A program made the position numbers and the translations under genes. Below the pieces are notes generated by a model that did no database searches, was not told where the DNA came from, and saw nothing but the letters and a program-made list of their open reading frames with translations. From contig JAVDKK010000001.1 in assembly GCA_030849945.1 (NCBI GenBank), positions 868,001 through 932,000 on the forward strand: a DNA stretch of 64,000 nucleotides, read 5' to 3'. This document shows positions 8,065-17,191 of this stretch, in pieces (the stretch's first letter is position 1; every line of letters begins with the position of its first letter). This stretch comes from Schauerella fraxinea. GTDB lineage: Bacteria > Pseudomonadota > Gammaproteobacteria > Burkholderiales > Burkholderiaceae_B.

Positions 8065-9060
8065 ATGCAATCACGACACTCGTCGCGGCTTCGCGCCGTT
8101 TTGACTCACGCTGCAGTGGCGCTGGCATGTGTGGCTGGCGTTATGCCCGCCGCACATGCCGAGTATCCGGAGCGCCCGTTGAAACTGGTGGTGCCGTTCC
8201 CGCCTGGCGGGGGCACCGACCTGATCGCTCGTCAAATGGCGGACGGATTGAGCAAGGACCTGGGGCAGACCGTGGTGGTCGAAAATCGTCCTGGCGGCGG
8301 CACGATCATCGGCAGCGACAACGTGGCCAAGAGCGACCCCGACGGCTACACGTTGCTCATGGCGACCTTTGCACACGCGGTCAATCCCTCCATTCACAAG
8401 TCGCTGCCGTACGCGACCAACGATGCCTTCATGCCGGTCGCCATGATCGGTCAATCGCCCAATGTGCTGGTGGTATCGCCCAAATCGCCATTCAATAGCG
8501 TCCAGGAACTGATCGATTACGCCAGGAAGAATCCCGGCAAGCCTACCTTCGGCTCCTACGGCAACGGCACGTCGGCGCATCTGGCCGGCGAGATGTTCAA
8601 AAGCATGGCGCGCGTGGATATCCTGCACGTGCCGTATCGCGGCGCGGGACCGGCGATCAACGACTTGATCGGCGGGCAGATCGACATGATCTTCTCGACT
8701 GCGGCCAGCGTGAGCGGGCATATCAAGCAAGGCAACATGAAAGCGTTGGCAGTGACCACGCAAAAACGCGCACCCGCATTTCCGGATGTGCCCACCATCG
8801 CCGAAGCCGGTGTGCCGGGATACTTCGTCGATAGCTGGTACGGGATTTTCGTGGCGAAGGGCACACCGGCACCGATTCGCGATCGTCTGAACGCTGCCGT
8901 GCAGGCTGCGGTCAAACGTCCGGCTTTTCAGAAGAACGTCGAATCTGAAGGCCTCGTCATTTCTGCAGGATCGCCCGACGCGTTAGGCAAGTATGTGGCG
9001 ACCGAAGAAACCCGGTGGCGCAAGATCGTGCAAGACGCCGGCATTACCGACGCGCCTTGA
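8065..9060 (+). CDS. Bug-family tripartite tricarboxylate transporter substrate-binding protein
   Basis: 331 residues from ATG 8065, after GGTAGGAGACA. A Sec signal peptide (about 1-32, ending AHA) precedes the mature start EYPERPLKLVVPFPPGGGTD, which carries the conserved Bug loop. Other family marks are VVENRPGGGTIIGSDNVAKS, DGYTLL, and the HVPYRGAGPAINDLIGGQID stretch. Bug proteins bind carboxylates in the periplasm and usually deliver them to a TctAB membrane pair, but none is in this window. Operon position after the crotonase and CoA ligase suggests it captures the acid they process. It converges with the TetR gene 11 bp downstream. Confidence 0.93.
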   Translation: MQSRHSSRLRAVLTHAAVALACVAGVMPAAHAEYPERPLKLVVPFPPGGGTDLIARQMADGLSKDLGQTVVVENRPGGGTIIGSDNVAKSDPDGYTLLMATFAHAVNPSIHKSLPYATNDAFMPVAMIGQSPNVLVVSPKSPFNSVQELIDYARKNPGKPTFGSYGNGTSAHLAGEMFKSMARVDILHVPYRGAGPAINDLIGGQIDMIFSTAASVSGHIKQGNMKALAVTTQKRAPAFPDVPTIAEAGVPGYFVDSWYGIFVAKGTPAPIRDRLNAAVQAAVKRPAFQKNVESEGLVISAGSPDALGKYVATEETRWRKIVQDAGITDAP

Positions 9061-9071
9061 TGCATGCGCGT

Positions 9072-9689
9072 TCAGCCTGCTCGCGCACCACCTAGGAACA
9101 TCGTCACGGCGCGTTCCGCCATCGCTTGAATCTCGGCGACCGTTACCGGCTCAGGATGACGTTGATAAAGCCGGATTTCGACTTCGGCAGTGGTCAGATT
9201 GGTGAATTGACGCGCTCGAATGCAGGGGTCGAAGGGCGCGAGTTCGCCGCGCTGCATGGCGTTCGAGAGCGCTTCAGCCAGTGCGGCAATACATTCACTG
9301 GGTCCTGAACGGTGAAACAACTCGCCCACGTCCGAGCGGCCCGCTTCGGCCATCACCATGCGATAGACGTCGATCGCACGTGCATCGTCCGTCACCACCT
9401 GCAGCAGGCATTCGGCAAACCTCATCAGCAGCGTACCGATCGGCGCGTCGTGCGCGGCTTCGGTGGCGATTACGCGGATCGCAGCTGAGAGGTGGTCGGT
9501 GGCGAATGATCTCACTACGGCGATGAAGAGTTCCTCTTTGGACGCAAAGTACCCGTAAAGCGTGGCTTTCGAGCCGCCGCAACGGCGCGCCAGCTCGTTC
9601 ATCGAGGCGCGCTCATAGCCCGTTTCCAGAAACAACGCGGCAGCTTCTTCGACGATGGCCGCGCGTCGCGCTTCGCTTCTTACCCGCAT
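9072..9689 (-). CDS. TetR-family transcriptional regulator
   Basis: 205 residues from ATG 9689, chosen because GGAGAG sits 7 nt upstream; longer readings reach 9722 or 9749 but lack such a site. The N-terminal helix-turn-helix is clear: ARRAAIVEEAAALFLETGYE, then SMNELARRCGGSKATLYGYF, then ASKEELF. The C-terminal domain is of the AefR-like type (VVTDDARAIDVYRMVMAEA). It is divergent from the lipoprotein/PqiB pair, and a 24-bp near-palindrome lies between the two starts, so autorepression and control of those envelope genes is the simplest inference. The ligand is unknown. Confidence 0.9.
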   Translation of the reverse strand: MRVRSEARRAAIVEEAAALFLETGYERASMNELARRCGGSKATLYGYFASKEELFIAVVRSFATDHLSAAIRVIATEAAHDAPIGTLLMRFAECLLQVVTDDARAIDVYRMVMAEAGRSDVGELFHRSGPSECIAALAEALSNAMQRGELAPFDPCIRARQFTNLTTAEVEIRLYQRHPEPVTVAEIQAMAERAVTMFLGGARAG

Positions 9690-9755
9690 CCCATCTCTCC
9701 ATAAGTGAACAACCTGGTTCATTTTACTTGCACCCGTCAAGCACTGCACGTAATA

Positions 9756-9779
9756 TAACCGTACCGTACGGTACCGTTA
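9756..9779. promoter_or_regulatory. Candidate TetR operator
   Basis: A 24-bp near-perfect palindrome, its core GTACCGTACGGTAC flanked by TAACC and CGTTA, with only one symmetric position pair mismatched. It lies between the divergent TetR gene and the lipoprotein gene, 30 bp from the lipoprotein ATG. Size and symmetry suit TetR dimers. Confidence 0.65.
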
Positions 9780-9808
9780 TAGCAGATCAACTTTGTTCGG
9801 GGACTTCG

Positions 9809-10465
9809 ATGAACATACGCACTTTCCTTCTCGTCACGACGACCTGCACGCTGTTGGCACTGACCGGGTGCGCGAGTACGCCACCGGCGTCTTATGCCGA
9901 TCTCGGCTCGTCTTCGAGGCTCCAGCCCAATCCCGATGACGCGACCCGAATGCCTTACATCTTCAGTCCGCAAATTGATTGGCGCGCCTATACAGCAGCG
10001 ATTGTTGAACCCGTCGCTATTTATGGCGGCGCAGATCACCAGTTCGGCGATCTGCCCACAGCCGACAAAAAGGCGCTTGCCGACTACATGCGCAAAACCT
10101 TCAGCAATACATTGGCTGGACGCTTCAGCATCGTCGATCGCGCAGCGCCGAAGACGCTGCGAATCAAACTCACCTTGACCGGGGCGGAGACGAACACGGC
10201 CGTCGTGTCCACCTTCACGCGTTTCGATCTCGTCGGCATGCCGTACAACATCGTTCAGTCCGCGCGCGGCAAGGAAGGCATGTTCATGGGCTCAGTGAGC
10301 TATTCGATCGAAATCTACGATGCCGTCACGCAGGAACTGCTCAAGGCGTACGTGACGCGCCAGTATCCGAACGCGATGAATGTGGGGGCGACCTTCGGTT
10401 CGCTAGGTGCCGCCAAAACCGGCATCGAACGTGGCGCCGACGATCTGCTGGCGCAGCTCAAATAG
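9809..10465 (+). CDS. DUF3313-type outer-membrane lipoprotein
   Basis: 218 residues from ATG 9809 with GGGGA upstream. The signal sequence (1-20) ends in the lipobox LTGC, so the protein is lipidated at the Cys and is probably held in the outer membrane. The mature part (YADLGSSSRLQPNPDD, YIFSPQIDWRAYTAAIVEPV, and LTLTGAETNTAVVSTFTRFD) resembles the DUF3313 family, whose function is poorly known. It is followed after 12 bp by a PqiB-like MCE protein, in the place where a PqiC-type lipoprotein would be expected. That suggests a partner role in trans-envelope lipid transport, which is an inference from context. Confidence 0.75.
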   Translation: MNIRTFLLVTTTCTLLALTGCASTPPASYADLGSSSRLQPNPDDATRMPYIFSPQIDWRAYTAAIVEPVAIYGGADHQFGDLPTADKKALADYMRKTFSNTLAGRFSIVDRAAPKTLRIKLTLTGAETNTAVVSTFTRFDLVGMPYNIVQSARGKEGMFMGSVSYSIEIYDAVTQELLKAYVTRQYPNAMNVGATFGSLGAAKTGIERGADDLLAQLK

Positions 10466-10477
10466 CAGGCGGCGCCG

Positions 10478-12040
10478 ATGCGCCGACCTTCGGCTGTGTG
10501 GCTCGTGCCGGTGCTTGCAGCATTGGCGACAGCGATGTTCCTGGCTTGGAGCGCTTTCTCGTTCGGTGCCAAGGTGGTGGTGACGTTCGACGACGCGACC
10601 GGTCTGGTCGCAGGTAAAACGACCGTTCGGTATCGCGGCGTGGTCATCGGTCATGTCTCTGCGATTGCGCTCAGCGAAAGCCGAACCGACGTGCGCGTGG
10701 ACATCGCACCGAGCAGCCATGCTCGCGATCTTGCCCGAAGCGACACCCGTTTCTGGGTGGTCAAGCCGCATATCGGACCCGGCGAAGTATCGGGGCTGGA
10801 AGCGATGATGACGGGCGCCTACATCGCCGTGGATTTTGGCCACTCGACGACGTCAAGCCAGCGCAGCGTGGGACTGGCGTCGCCGCCCGCCGTGGTCAAC
10901 GATGCGGCGGGCACGTTCTATACGCTCAGAAGCGCGTATGCCGGTACGGCTGCCAGCGGCTCGCCGATCATGCATCGCGGCGTGCGCGTGGGGCGGGTCG
11001 TGGCCAGTACGCTTGACGCCGATGGGCGGCATGTGGCGATCGGCATATTCATCGACGCGCCGAACGATCGATACGTCACCGCCGACACGCGCTTTTGGCG
11101 CTTGAACGGCGTGTCGTTATCCATGGGAAGCGAGGGATTGAAGGTGGATACCGAAGCGCTCTCTACCTTGATGACCGGTGGGCTGGCATTCGATACGCCG
11201 CGCCGCGAGATCGCCGCTGCCGCACCGGCCAAGACGCAGTTCGCATTGGCCGAGAATGCCGAGTCGGCGATGGCCCTCGTTGATGGACCGGCTTACTACC
11301 TGGAACTGCGCTTCGATCAAACCTTGCGTGGATTGACGGTCGATGCACCTGTCGATTTCAATGGGGTGAGCGTCGGCAAGGTGACATCCATCGCGATGGA
11401 CTTCGAGGCTTCGCGTTTCTATTTTTCGTCGATCGTGGGCATCACCGTATATCCACATCGCATGGGTCGTGTTTTCGAGCGACTGCCGCAGCCCGATGGC
11501 GACCAACGCGCCATGGAACGATTCCTTGAAGAGATGGTGCGCCACGGCTTGCGGGCGCAAGCGCGGCCGTCGAATGTGCTGTTTGGACCGATGTACATCT
11601 CGCTCGAGTTCAAGCCCGACACGCCGGCCGTGGCGTTTGACGCCACGGCGCGACCGCTGATCCTGCCCACCTATGACGGCAGCATGGATCAGATGCAGGA
11701 CCAGGCCGTGAAGATCATGAACAAGATCGCGGCGCTGCCATTGGATGAGGCCGGAGAACAGCTGGCGAAGACGCTCGGTGGCGTCAAACAAGTGCTGTAC
11801 CAGCTCGACACGAAAGTGCTGCCCGCGTCGACCGCCGAACTGCAGTCAGGCAAAGAAGCGCTTGCCGCGATCGCGCGGACGTTCAACGATGACGCACCGG
11901 CGATGCGTCGGCTCGAGGCCGGTCTGGGTGAGGTGCAGCGCACGTCCCGCGCGCTGCGTTGGCTGATGGAGTCGCTCGAACGCAATCCCGAATCCCTGCT
12001 GTGGGGCAGTGCTACGCCATCTCCGGCAAGTGGGCGATGA
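10478..12040 (+). CDS. pqiB: PqiB-like MCE-domain intermembrane lipid transport protein
   Basis: 520 residues, close to E. coli PqiB (546). One N-terminal membrane anchor (about 6-28) is followed by three MCE (mammalian cell entry) domains: FDDATGLVAGKTTVRYRGV (about 36-120), a second around 145-210 (SPIMHRGVRVGRVV), and a third around 270-390 (FDQTLRGLTVDAPVDFNGV). The C-terminal helical part (about 415-515) would form the needle. PqiB hexamers are thought to bridge the inner and outer membranes for phospholipid movement. PqiA, the membrane partner, is not adjacent and no typical PqiC is present; the DUF3313 lipoprotein upstream may replace it. The last 29 bp overlap the convergent molybdoprotein gene. 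Confidence 0.8.
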   Translation: MRRPSAVWLVPVLAALATAMFLAWSAFSFGAKVVVTFDDATGLVAGKTTVRYRGVVIGHVSAIALSESRTDVRVDIAPSSHARDLARSDTRFWVVKPHIGPGEVSGLEAMMTGAYIAVDFGHSTTSSQRSVGLASPPAVVNDAAGTFYTLRSAYAGTAASGSPIMHRGVRVGRVVASTLDADGRHVAIGIFIDAPNDRYVTADTRFWRLNGVSLSMGSEGLKVDTEALSTLMTGGLAFDTPRREIAAAAPAKTQFALAENAESAMALVDGPAYYLELRFDQTLRGLTVDAPVDFNGVSVGKVTSIAMDFEASRFYFSSIVGITVYPHRMGRVFERLPQPDGDQRAMERFLEEMVRHGLRAQARPSNVLFGPMYISLEFKPDTPAVAFDATARPLILPTYDGSMDQMQDQAVKIMNKIAALPLDEAGEQLAKTLGGVKQVLYQLDTKVLPASTAELQSGKEALAAIARTFNDDAPAMRRLEAGLGEVQRTSRALRWLMESLERNPESLLWGSATPSPASGR

Positions 12041-14222
12041 GCTTGTCGAGTGTGATCGGATAGTGGCGTACGCGGATGCCGGTGGCGTTGTACACCGCAT
12101 TCGCCACCGCCGCGCCAACCCCGCAAATCCCCAATTCACCGACGCCTTTGGCCTTCATGGGCGAAGACATCGGATCGGTCTCGTCAAGGAAAATGACCTC
12201 TTGATGCGGGATGTCGGCGTGTACCGGCACTTCATATCCGGCCAGATCGTGATTGACGAAAAAGCCGAGGCGCTTGTCCACGGCCAACTCTTCCATCAGA
12301 GCGGCTCCCGCGCCCATCGTCATGCCGCCGATCACCTGGCTGCGGGCCGACTTCGGATTCAGAATGCGACCCGCCGCACACACGGCGAGCATGCGTCGTA
12401 TGCGCGTCTCACCGGTAGCGATGTCGACGCCGACCTCGACGAAGTGCGCGGCAAAGGTGGCTTGCTGATGCGTCTTGGCGAGGTCGCCGAATTCGATCAG
12501 GTCTTCGGCCACGATCTCGCCATCGGCAGCGGCCTGCGCGAGCGATACGCTGCGATCGGCCGAATGGATTTGTCCATCCGCAAACCGGGCGCTTGCGGGA
12601 TCGACGCCGACCCGCGTGCAAATCGCGTCGCGTAACTTTGTACAGGCCGCGTACACCCCTGCAGTCGAACAGTTCGCGCCCCATTGGCCCCCCGAGCCTG
12701 CCGACACAGGAAAGGTCGAGTCGCCGAGACGCACCATCACGCGATCCAATGACACGCCCATCATTTCGGCGGCAGTTTGCGCGATGATGGTGTAGCTGCC
12801 GGTGCCGATATCGGTCATGTCGGTCTCGACAGTAATTTTGCCCGACTGGTCCAGCCGCACTCGCGCGCCCGATTTCATCAGCGCATTCTTTCTCAGCGCT
12901 GCCGCCACGCCGGTGCCGACGAGCCAGCGGCCGTCACGCAACTGGCCGGGCGTGGCACTGCGATTGTCCCAACCGAAGCGTTCGGCGCCTACGCGATAGC
13001 ACTCAGCGAGCTGACGTTGTGAAAAAGGACGAGCCGGATTCTCGGGATCGACGTCAGTCTCGTTCATCACCCGAAACGCAATCGGATCCAGCTTGAGCGC
13101 TTCAGCCATTTCGTCCATCGCGATCTCGATGGCCATCGATCCCGGGGTTTCGCCGGGTGCCCGCATGGCATTGGCCTCAGGCAGATCGACCACGGCAAGC
13201 CGCGTGGCCGTCATTCGATTTGCGCCAGCGTAAAGCAGACGTGTTTGCGCCACGCCGGATTCGGGCTTGCCGTCGGCCAGGTCGCCAGACCAGCTTTCGT
13301 GCGCAATGGCCGTGATTTTTCCTGCTGTGGTCGTGCCGATGCGAATCCGCTGGATGGTGGCCGCGCGATGGATGGAATTGTTGAACGTGAACGGTCGCGT
13401 CAGTGCGAGCTTGACTGGGCGCTTGGCCGCCCGTGCGCCCAGCGCCGCAAGCAATGCGTCGGCGCGCAGGAAGAGTTTGCCGCCAAAGCCGCCGCCGATG
13501 TAAGGCGAAATGATGCGCACGTTTTCTTTCGGGATATCGAGCGTGAGCGCCAGGTCGGTCGCCGTCCAGTCGACCATCTGGGTCGACGTCCATAGCGTCA
13601 GATGCGCACCGTCCCATTTTGCCGTCGACGCGAACGGCTCCATCATGGCGTGGGCCTGGTCAGGCGTGGTGTACATCGCGTCCAGTTGCACTTCGGCCGC
13701 AGCGAAGGCGCCCGCGAAGTCACCCACAGCGGTATCCGCCGGCCCGCCGCCGCCGATACTCTTTGGCATCACCCCGGTGTCCTTTACCGCGGCCACATCG
13801 TAAACGCCGCGAATGCGCTCGTAATCGATTCGGATGAGCTGAGCGGCAGCGCGCGCCGCCTCGAAAGTATCCGCAACGACGATGGCGGTCGCTTGGTGAT
13901 AGTGCTGGATGTCGGGGCCCGCCAGCAGATTGGCGGTGTTGAACTTGCCCTTGCCCAACTTGCCGGCATTTCGATAGGTGACGACGGCGATCACGCCAGG
14001 GGCGCGCTCGGCTTCGGTCACGTCGATCGATCGGATGCGGCCCTTTGCGATCGCCGAGCCCACGACATAACCGTAAGCGGGATCCGCCACCGCTTCATGA
14101 TGTTCGTAGGCGTATGGCGCCGTGCCGGTGGTCTTGAGCGGTCCATCGATCCGATCTATGGGCTGGCCCACGACCTTCATCTGATCGATGGGGTTTTCAG
14201 TTGCTGGACGATCGAATTTCAT
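12012..14222 (-). CDS. paoC: Periplasmic aldehyde oxidoreductase, molybdopterin-binding subunit (PaoC/YagR-like)
   Basis: 736 residues (E. coli PaoC is 732). It has the xanthine-oxidase-family Moco architecture: an N-terminal hammerhead domain (DRIDGPLKTTGTAPYAYE) and the substrate and Moco domains with YIGGGFGGKL, RAPGETPGSMAIE, and the C-terminal KGVGELGICGVGAAVANAV, whose Glu is the catalytic base position. It oxidises aldehydes to acids using water at a Mo-MCD centre. It is the last gene of a three-subunit operon, 3 bp after the FAD subunit. The dedicated XdhC-like chaperone gene (paoD/yagQ) does not follow; instead this gene runs tail to tail into pqiB with a 29-bp overlap. Confidence 0.88.
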   Translation of the reverse strand: MKFDRPATENPIDQMKVVGQPIDRIDGPLKTTGTAPYAYEHHEAVADPAYGYVVGSAIAKGRIRSIDVTEAERAPGVIAVVTYRNAGKLGKGKFNTANLLAGPDIQHYHQATAIVVADTFEAARAAAQLIRIDYERIRGVYDVAAVKDTGVMPKSIGGGGPADTAVGDFAGAFAAAEVQLDAMYTTPDQAHAMMEPFASTAKWDGAHLTLWTSTQMVDWTATDLALTLDIPKENVRIISPYIGGGFGGKLFLRADALLAALGARAAKRPVKLALTRPFTFNNSIHRAATIQRIRIGTTTAGKITAIAHESWSGDLADGKPESGVAQTRLLYAGANRMTATRLAVVDLPEANAMRAPGETPGSMAIEIAMDEMAEALKLDPIAFRVMNETDVDPENPARPFSQRQLAECYRVGAERFGWDNRSATPGQLRDGRWLVGTGVAAALRKNALMKSGARVRLDQSGKITVETDMTDIGTGSYTIIAQTAAEMMGVSLDRVMVRLGDSTFPVSAGSGGQWGANCSTAGVYAACTKLRDAICTRVGVDPASARFADGQIHSADRSVSLAQAAADGEIVAEDLIEFGDLAKTHQQATFAAHFVEVGVDIATGETRIRRMLAVCAAGRILNPKSARSQVIGGMTMGAGAALMEELAVDKRLGFFVNHDLAGYEVPVHADIPHQEVIFLDETDPMSSPMKAKGVGELGICGVGAAVANAVYNATGIRVRHYPITLDKLIAHLPEMA

Positions 14223-14225
14223 GTG

Positions 14226-15176
14226 TTAGTTCCTCGCATCCAGCAGTACGGCACTCAGCGTTCGCTTGGCCAGCAGCAGCTTGAATTCGTTTTCGTGTGT
14301 GGCGCGCGCATCGGCGAAGAGGGTGTCGCTCACGGCTTTCGCGCCGCGCGGCAATTCACGATCGGCCGCGTCGCTGCGCCAGGGCTTGTGCGCCACGCCA
14401 CCGAAGGCAACGCTGCCGGTACCATCGGCCTGCACGATGGCGGCAACCGAAACCAAGGCAAAGGCATACGACGCGCGGTCGCGTACTTTGCGGTAGATGT
14501 GCTTGCCACCGACCGGTTGCGGCAAGGTCACCGCCGTGATCAGTTCCCCGCGTTCAAGCACCGTTTCAATGTGCGGCGTATCGCCCGGCAGGCAATGAAA
14601 GTCGGCAATCGGGATGACACGCGTGGTGCCATCGGGGCGCACGGTCTCGACCTGCGCATCCAATGTGCGCATGGCCACGGCCATATCGCTGGGATGCGTG
14701 GCGATGCAGGCGTCGCTTGCACCCACCACGGCATGCTGTCGGCTGAAGCCGCCCACGGCCGCACATCCACTGCCCGGCACGCGTTTATTACAGGGCTGAT
14801 TGGTGTCGTAGAAATAGGGGCAGCGCGTGCGCTGCAGGAGGTTGCCCGAGGTGGTGGCCACATTGCGCAGTTGGCCGGAGGCACCGGCAAGCAGTGCACG
14901 CGACAGTACGCCGTAATCGCGCTTGATGCGGGTGTCCGCCGCCAGGTCGGTGTTACGTACCAGGGCGCCGATCCGTACGCCGCCCTCTGGGGTGGCATCG
15001 ATCGCGTCAAGCCCCAACCCGTTGACGTCGATCAAATGCGCCGGCTTCTCGATCTGCAACTTCATCAGGTCGAGAAGGTTGGTGCCGCCAGCGATGAACT
15101 TGGCATCCGGAATACGCGCAGCGCTTGCAGCAGCTTCGGCGGGCGAGCGCGCGCGCTCATAGGTAAAGGCCTTCAT
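14226..15176 (-). CDS. paoB: Aldehyde oxidoreductase FAD-binding subunit (PaoB/YagS-like)
   Basis: 316 residues from ATG 15176, which overlaps the upstream subunit's TGA (ATGA). The FAD domain begins MKAFTYERARSPAEAAA and has AKFIAGGTNLLDLMKLQIEK and GASGQLRNVATTSGNLLQRT. The region after it (TRCPYFYDTNQPCNKRVPGS) carries the Cys set that in PaoB binds an extra [4Fe-4S] cluster. The C-terminal CO-dehydrogenase flavoprotein domain follows. It passes electrons from the 2Fe-2S subunit to the acceptor. Length matches E. coli PaoB (318). Confidence 0.88.
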   Translation of the reverse strand: MKAFTYERARSPAEAAASAARIPDAKFIAGGTNLLDLMKLQIEKPAHLIDVNGLGLDAIDATPEGGVRIGALVRNTDLAADTRIKRDYGVLSRALLAGASGQLRNVATTSGNLLQRTRCPYFYDTNQPCNKRVPGSGCAAVGGFSRQHAVVGASDACIATHPSDMAVAMRTLDAQVETVRPDGTTRVIPIADFHCLPGDTPHIETVLERGELITAVTLPQPVGGKHIYRKVRDRASYAFALVSVAAIVQADGTGSVAFGGVAHKPWRSDAADRELPRGAKAVSDTLFADARATHENEFKLLLAKRTLSAVLLDARN

Positions 15177-15823
15177 GCGTTGCTCCCGGCGACTTCCGTG
15201 ATGGCGTCGATGATGTTGGGATAGGCGGCGCAACGACACAGGTTGCCGCTCATGCGTTCGCGAATCTCTTCAGCCGAGAGCAGGGGTTGCGCCATGAGGT
15301 CGGTGCTGACATGACTGGGTACGCCATCCTTGATCTCTCCCAGTACCGCGACGGCCGAGCAAATCTGCCCTGGCGTGCAGTAACCGCATTGATAGCCGTC
15401 ATGCTTGATGAATGCGGCCTGCATGGGATGCAGTTTGTCCGGCGTGCCCAGCCCTTCGATAGTGGTGATCGCTGCACCTTGTTGCATCACGGCAAGGGTC
15501 AGGCACGAATTGATACGACGGCCATTCACCATCACCGTACAGGCGCCGCATTGCCCGTGATCGCAGCCTTTCTTGGTACCGGTGAGGTTCAGGTGATCGC
15601 GCAGTGCATCGAGCAGGCTGGTGCGCAGATCCAGATCGAGTTCGTGCACTTGCCCATTGACGTTGAGCGTCGTTTTCGAAGTCAGACGCGATCCCGCCTG
15701 ACCGGCGGTGCCGGGCGCGCCTTGTGCCCCCGCGAGGGTGGGCACTGCCATGGTCGTCACGGAAGCCGCGCCAACCTTGAACAGGTCTCGCCGCGATATC
15801 TTGAATGGGGTGGCGTCTTCCAT
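15173..15823 (-). CDS. paoA: Aldehyde oxidoreductase 2Fe-2S subunit with Tat signal (PaoA/YagT-like)
   Basis: 216 residues from ATG 15823, preceded by AAGGGAA. The start carries a twin-arginine signal (SRRDLFKVGAASVTTMAVP), so the assembled complex is exported folded. A plant-type ferredoxin domain has CDHGQCGACTVMVNG, and a second helical domain has CGYCTPGQICS and NLCRCAAYPNI, giving two [2Fe-2S] clusters. Length, Tat signal and gene order match E. coli paoABC, which detoxifies aromatic aldehydes in the periplasm. It is the first gene of the operon. The aldo/keto reductase upstream on the same strand is separated by 236 bp in which I see nothing further. Confidence 0.9.
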   Translation of the reverse strand: MEDATPFKISRRDLFKVGAASVTTMAVPTLAGAQGAPGTAGQAGSRLTSKTTLNVNGQVHELDLDLRTSLLDALRDHLNLTGTKKGCDHGQCGACTVMVNGRRINSCLTLAVMQQGAAITTIEGLGTPDKLHPMQAAFIKHDGYQCGYCTPGQICSAVAVLGEIKDGVPSHVSTDLMAQPLLSAEEIRERMSGNLCRCAAYPNIIDAITEVAGSNA

Positions 15824-16059
15824 CTGGCTATTCCCTTGTGTCTTGAACGACGCCGCGACTATTGCCGGGCGACTGCCATGGCGCACTGCTAGGTCAGCCA
15901 TGCTTTCAACGATGGTACGTGCGCAGGGGCGACGTGATTAGTAGGCCAATTGCGCATACGGCCATTAGCCATATTCATGAATCTGTAAGCAACGAAATGA
16001 GTCAGTTGCCTCACCAGCCGTGGCACGACAGTGCACAGCTGAAGAGCGACAGTGCACGC

Positions 16060-17052
16060 TTAACGGTCGACGCGCTGCTGCAGATGCGCGGGATAGCGAT
16101 CGCCCGTGACGGCGATGGCCGAGACCGTACGGTCGATGTTCGACAAATCGTCCGTCGACAGCGCAACGTCGGCCCCGCCCAGATTCTCTTCCAGGCGATG
16201 AAGTTTGGTCGTACCGGGAATCGGCACGATCCACGGCTTTTGCGCAAGCAACCAGGCCAGCGCGATTTGAGCAGGCGTTACGCCCCGATCTTGCGCAATT
16301 TGCCCGATCAGATCGACCAAGGATTGATTGGCTTGCCGGGCTTCAGTGGAGAAGCGCGGCACCACGTTGCGGAAATCCGTACTGTCGAACGCGGTATTCG
16401 CATCGATGGCGCCGGTGAGGAAGCCTTTGCCGAGTGGGCTGAACGGCACAAAACCGATGCCCAGTTCTTCGAGCGTGGGCAAGATCGTTTCTTCAGGCTC
16501 GCGCCACCACAACGAGTATTCGCTTTGCAGGGCGGTCACGGGCTGCACGGCATGCGCGCGTCGAATTGTGGCGGCGCCCGCTTCGGAAAGGCCGAAGTGC
16601 TTGACCTTGCCTTCAGCGATCAAATCCTTGACCGCGCCAGCCACTTCTTCGATCGGAACATTGGGATCCACCCGATGCTGATAGAGCAGATCGATCACGT
16701 CGGTATTCAAGCGCGTCAACGAGGCGTCCACCGCCTGCTTGATGTGTTCCGGCCGGCTGTTCATGCCACGCTGCGCGCCGGTTTTCGGATCGAAATCGAA
16801 GCCGAATTTGGTGGCGATCTTGATGTGCTGACGAAAGGGCGCGAGCGCTTCGCCCAGCAGCGACTCGTTCGTGAAGGGGCCATAGACTTCCGCAGTGTCA
16901 AAGAAGGTCACGCCGCGCTCATAGGCGGCGCGGATCAGGGCAATGGCCTGATCCTTGTCTGCGGCCGGGCCGTATCCATAACTTAATCCCATGCAGCCTA
17001 AGCCAAGTGCCGAGACTTCAAGACCGGAATTGCCCAATGTGCGTGTTTGCAT
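16060..17052 (-). CDS. Aldo/keto reductase
   Basis: 330 residues, an (alpha/beta)8 NADPH oxidoreductase of the YajO/AKR13 type. The catalytic tetrad is visible: Asp52 and Tyr57 in FFDTAEVYG, Lys82 in ATKFGF, and His126 in LLYQHRVD. The NADP-binding end is VPIPGTTKLHRLEENLG. It reduces aldehydes and ketones in the cytoplasm. It lies downstream of the cupin and AlpA-like genes and upstream of paoABC on the same strand, so this strand carries several carbonyl-metabolism functions. The start ATG 17052 has AAGGAGAA upstream. Substrate is not predictable. Confidence 0.93.
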   Translation of the reverse strand: MQTRTLGNSGLEVSALGLGCMGLSYGYGPAADKDQAIALIRAAYERGVTFFDTAEVYGPFTNESLLGEALAPFRQHIKIATKFGFDFDPKTGAQRGMNSRPEHIKQAVDASLTRLNTDVIDLLYQHRVDPNVPIEEVAGAVKDLIAEGKVKHFGLSEAGAATIRRAHAVQPVTALQSEYSLWWREPEETILPTLEELGIGFVPFSPLGKGFLTGAIDANTAFDSTDFRNVVPRFSTEARQANQSLVDLIGQIAQDRGVTPAQIALAWLLAQKPWIVPIPGTTKLHRLEENLGGADVALSTDDLSNIDRTVSAIAVTGDRYPAHLQQRVDR

Positions 17053-17191
17053 GATCGTTCTCCTTTAAGACGTCAAAGCTGGAACGACTTCACTTTACGC
17101 AGCGTGGGCGCGGGGGACTAGACCGTTAAGTCGGCAAAGGTTTATGAGCTGTGCTCATGAAATGTCGGCGCGGGAAGGCTGTCCGATGATG

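Noticed and set aside
13602..15224. 540-residue plus-strand frame
   Set aside because: Antisense shadow of paoC and paoB, which show full domain motifs; the shadow has none.
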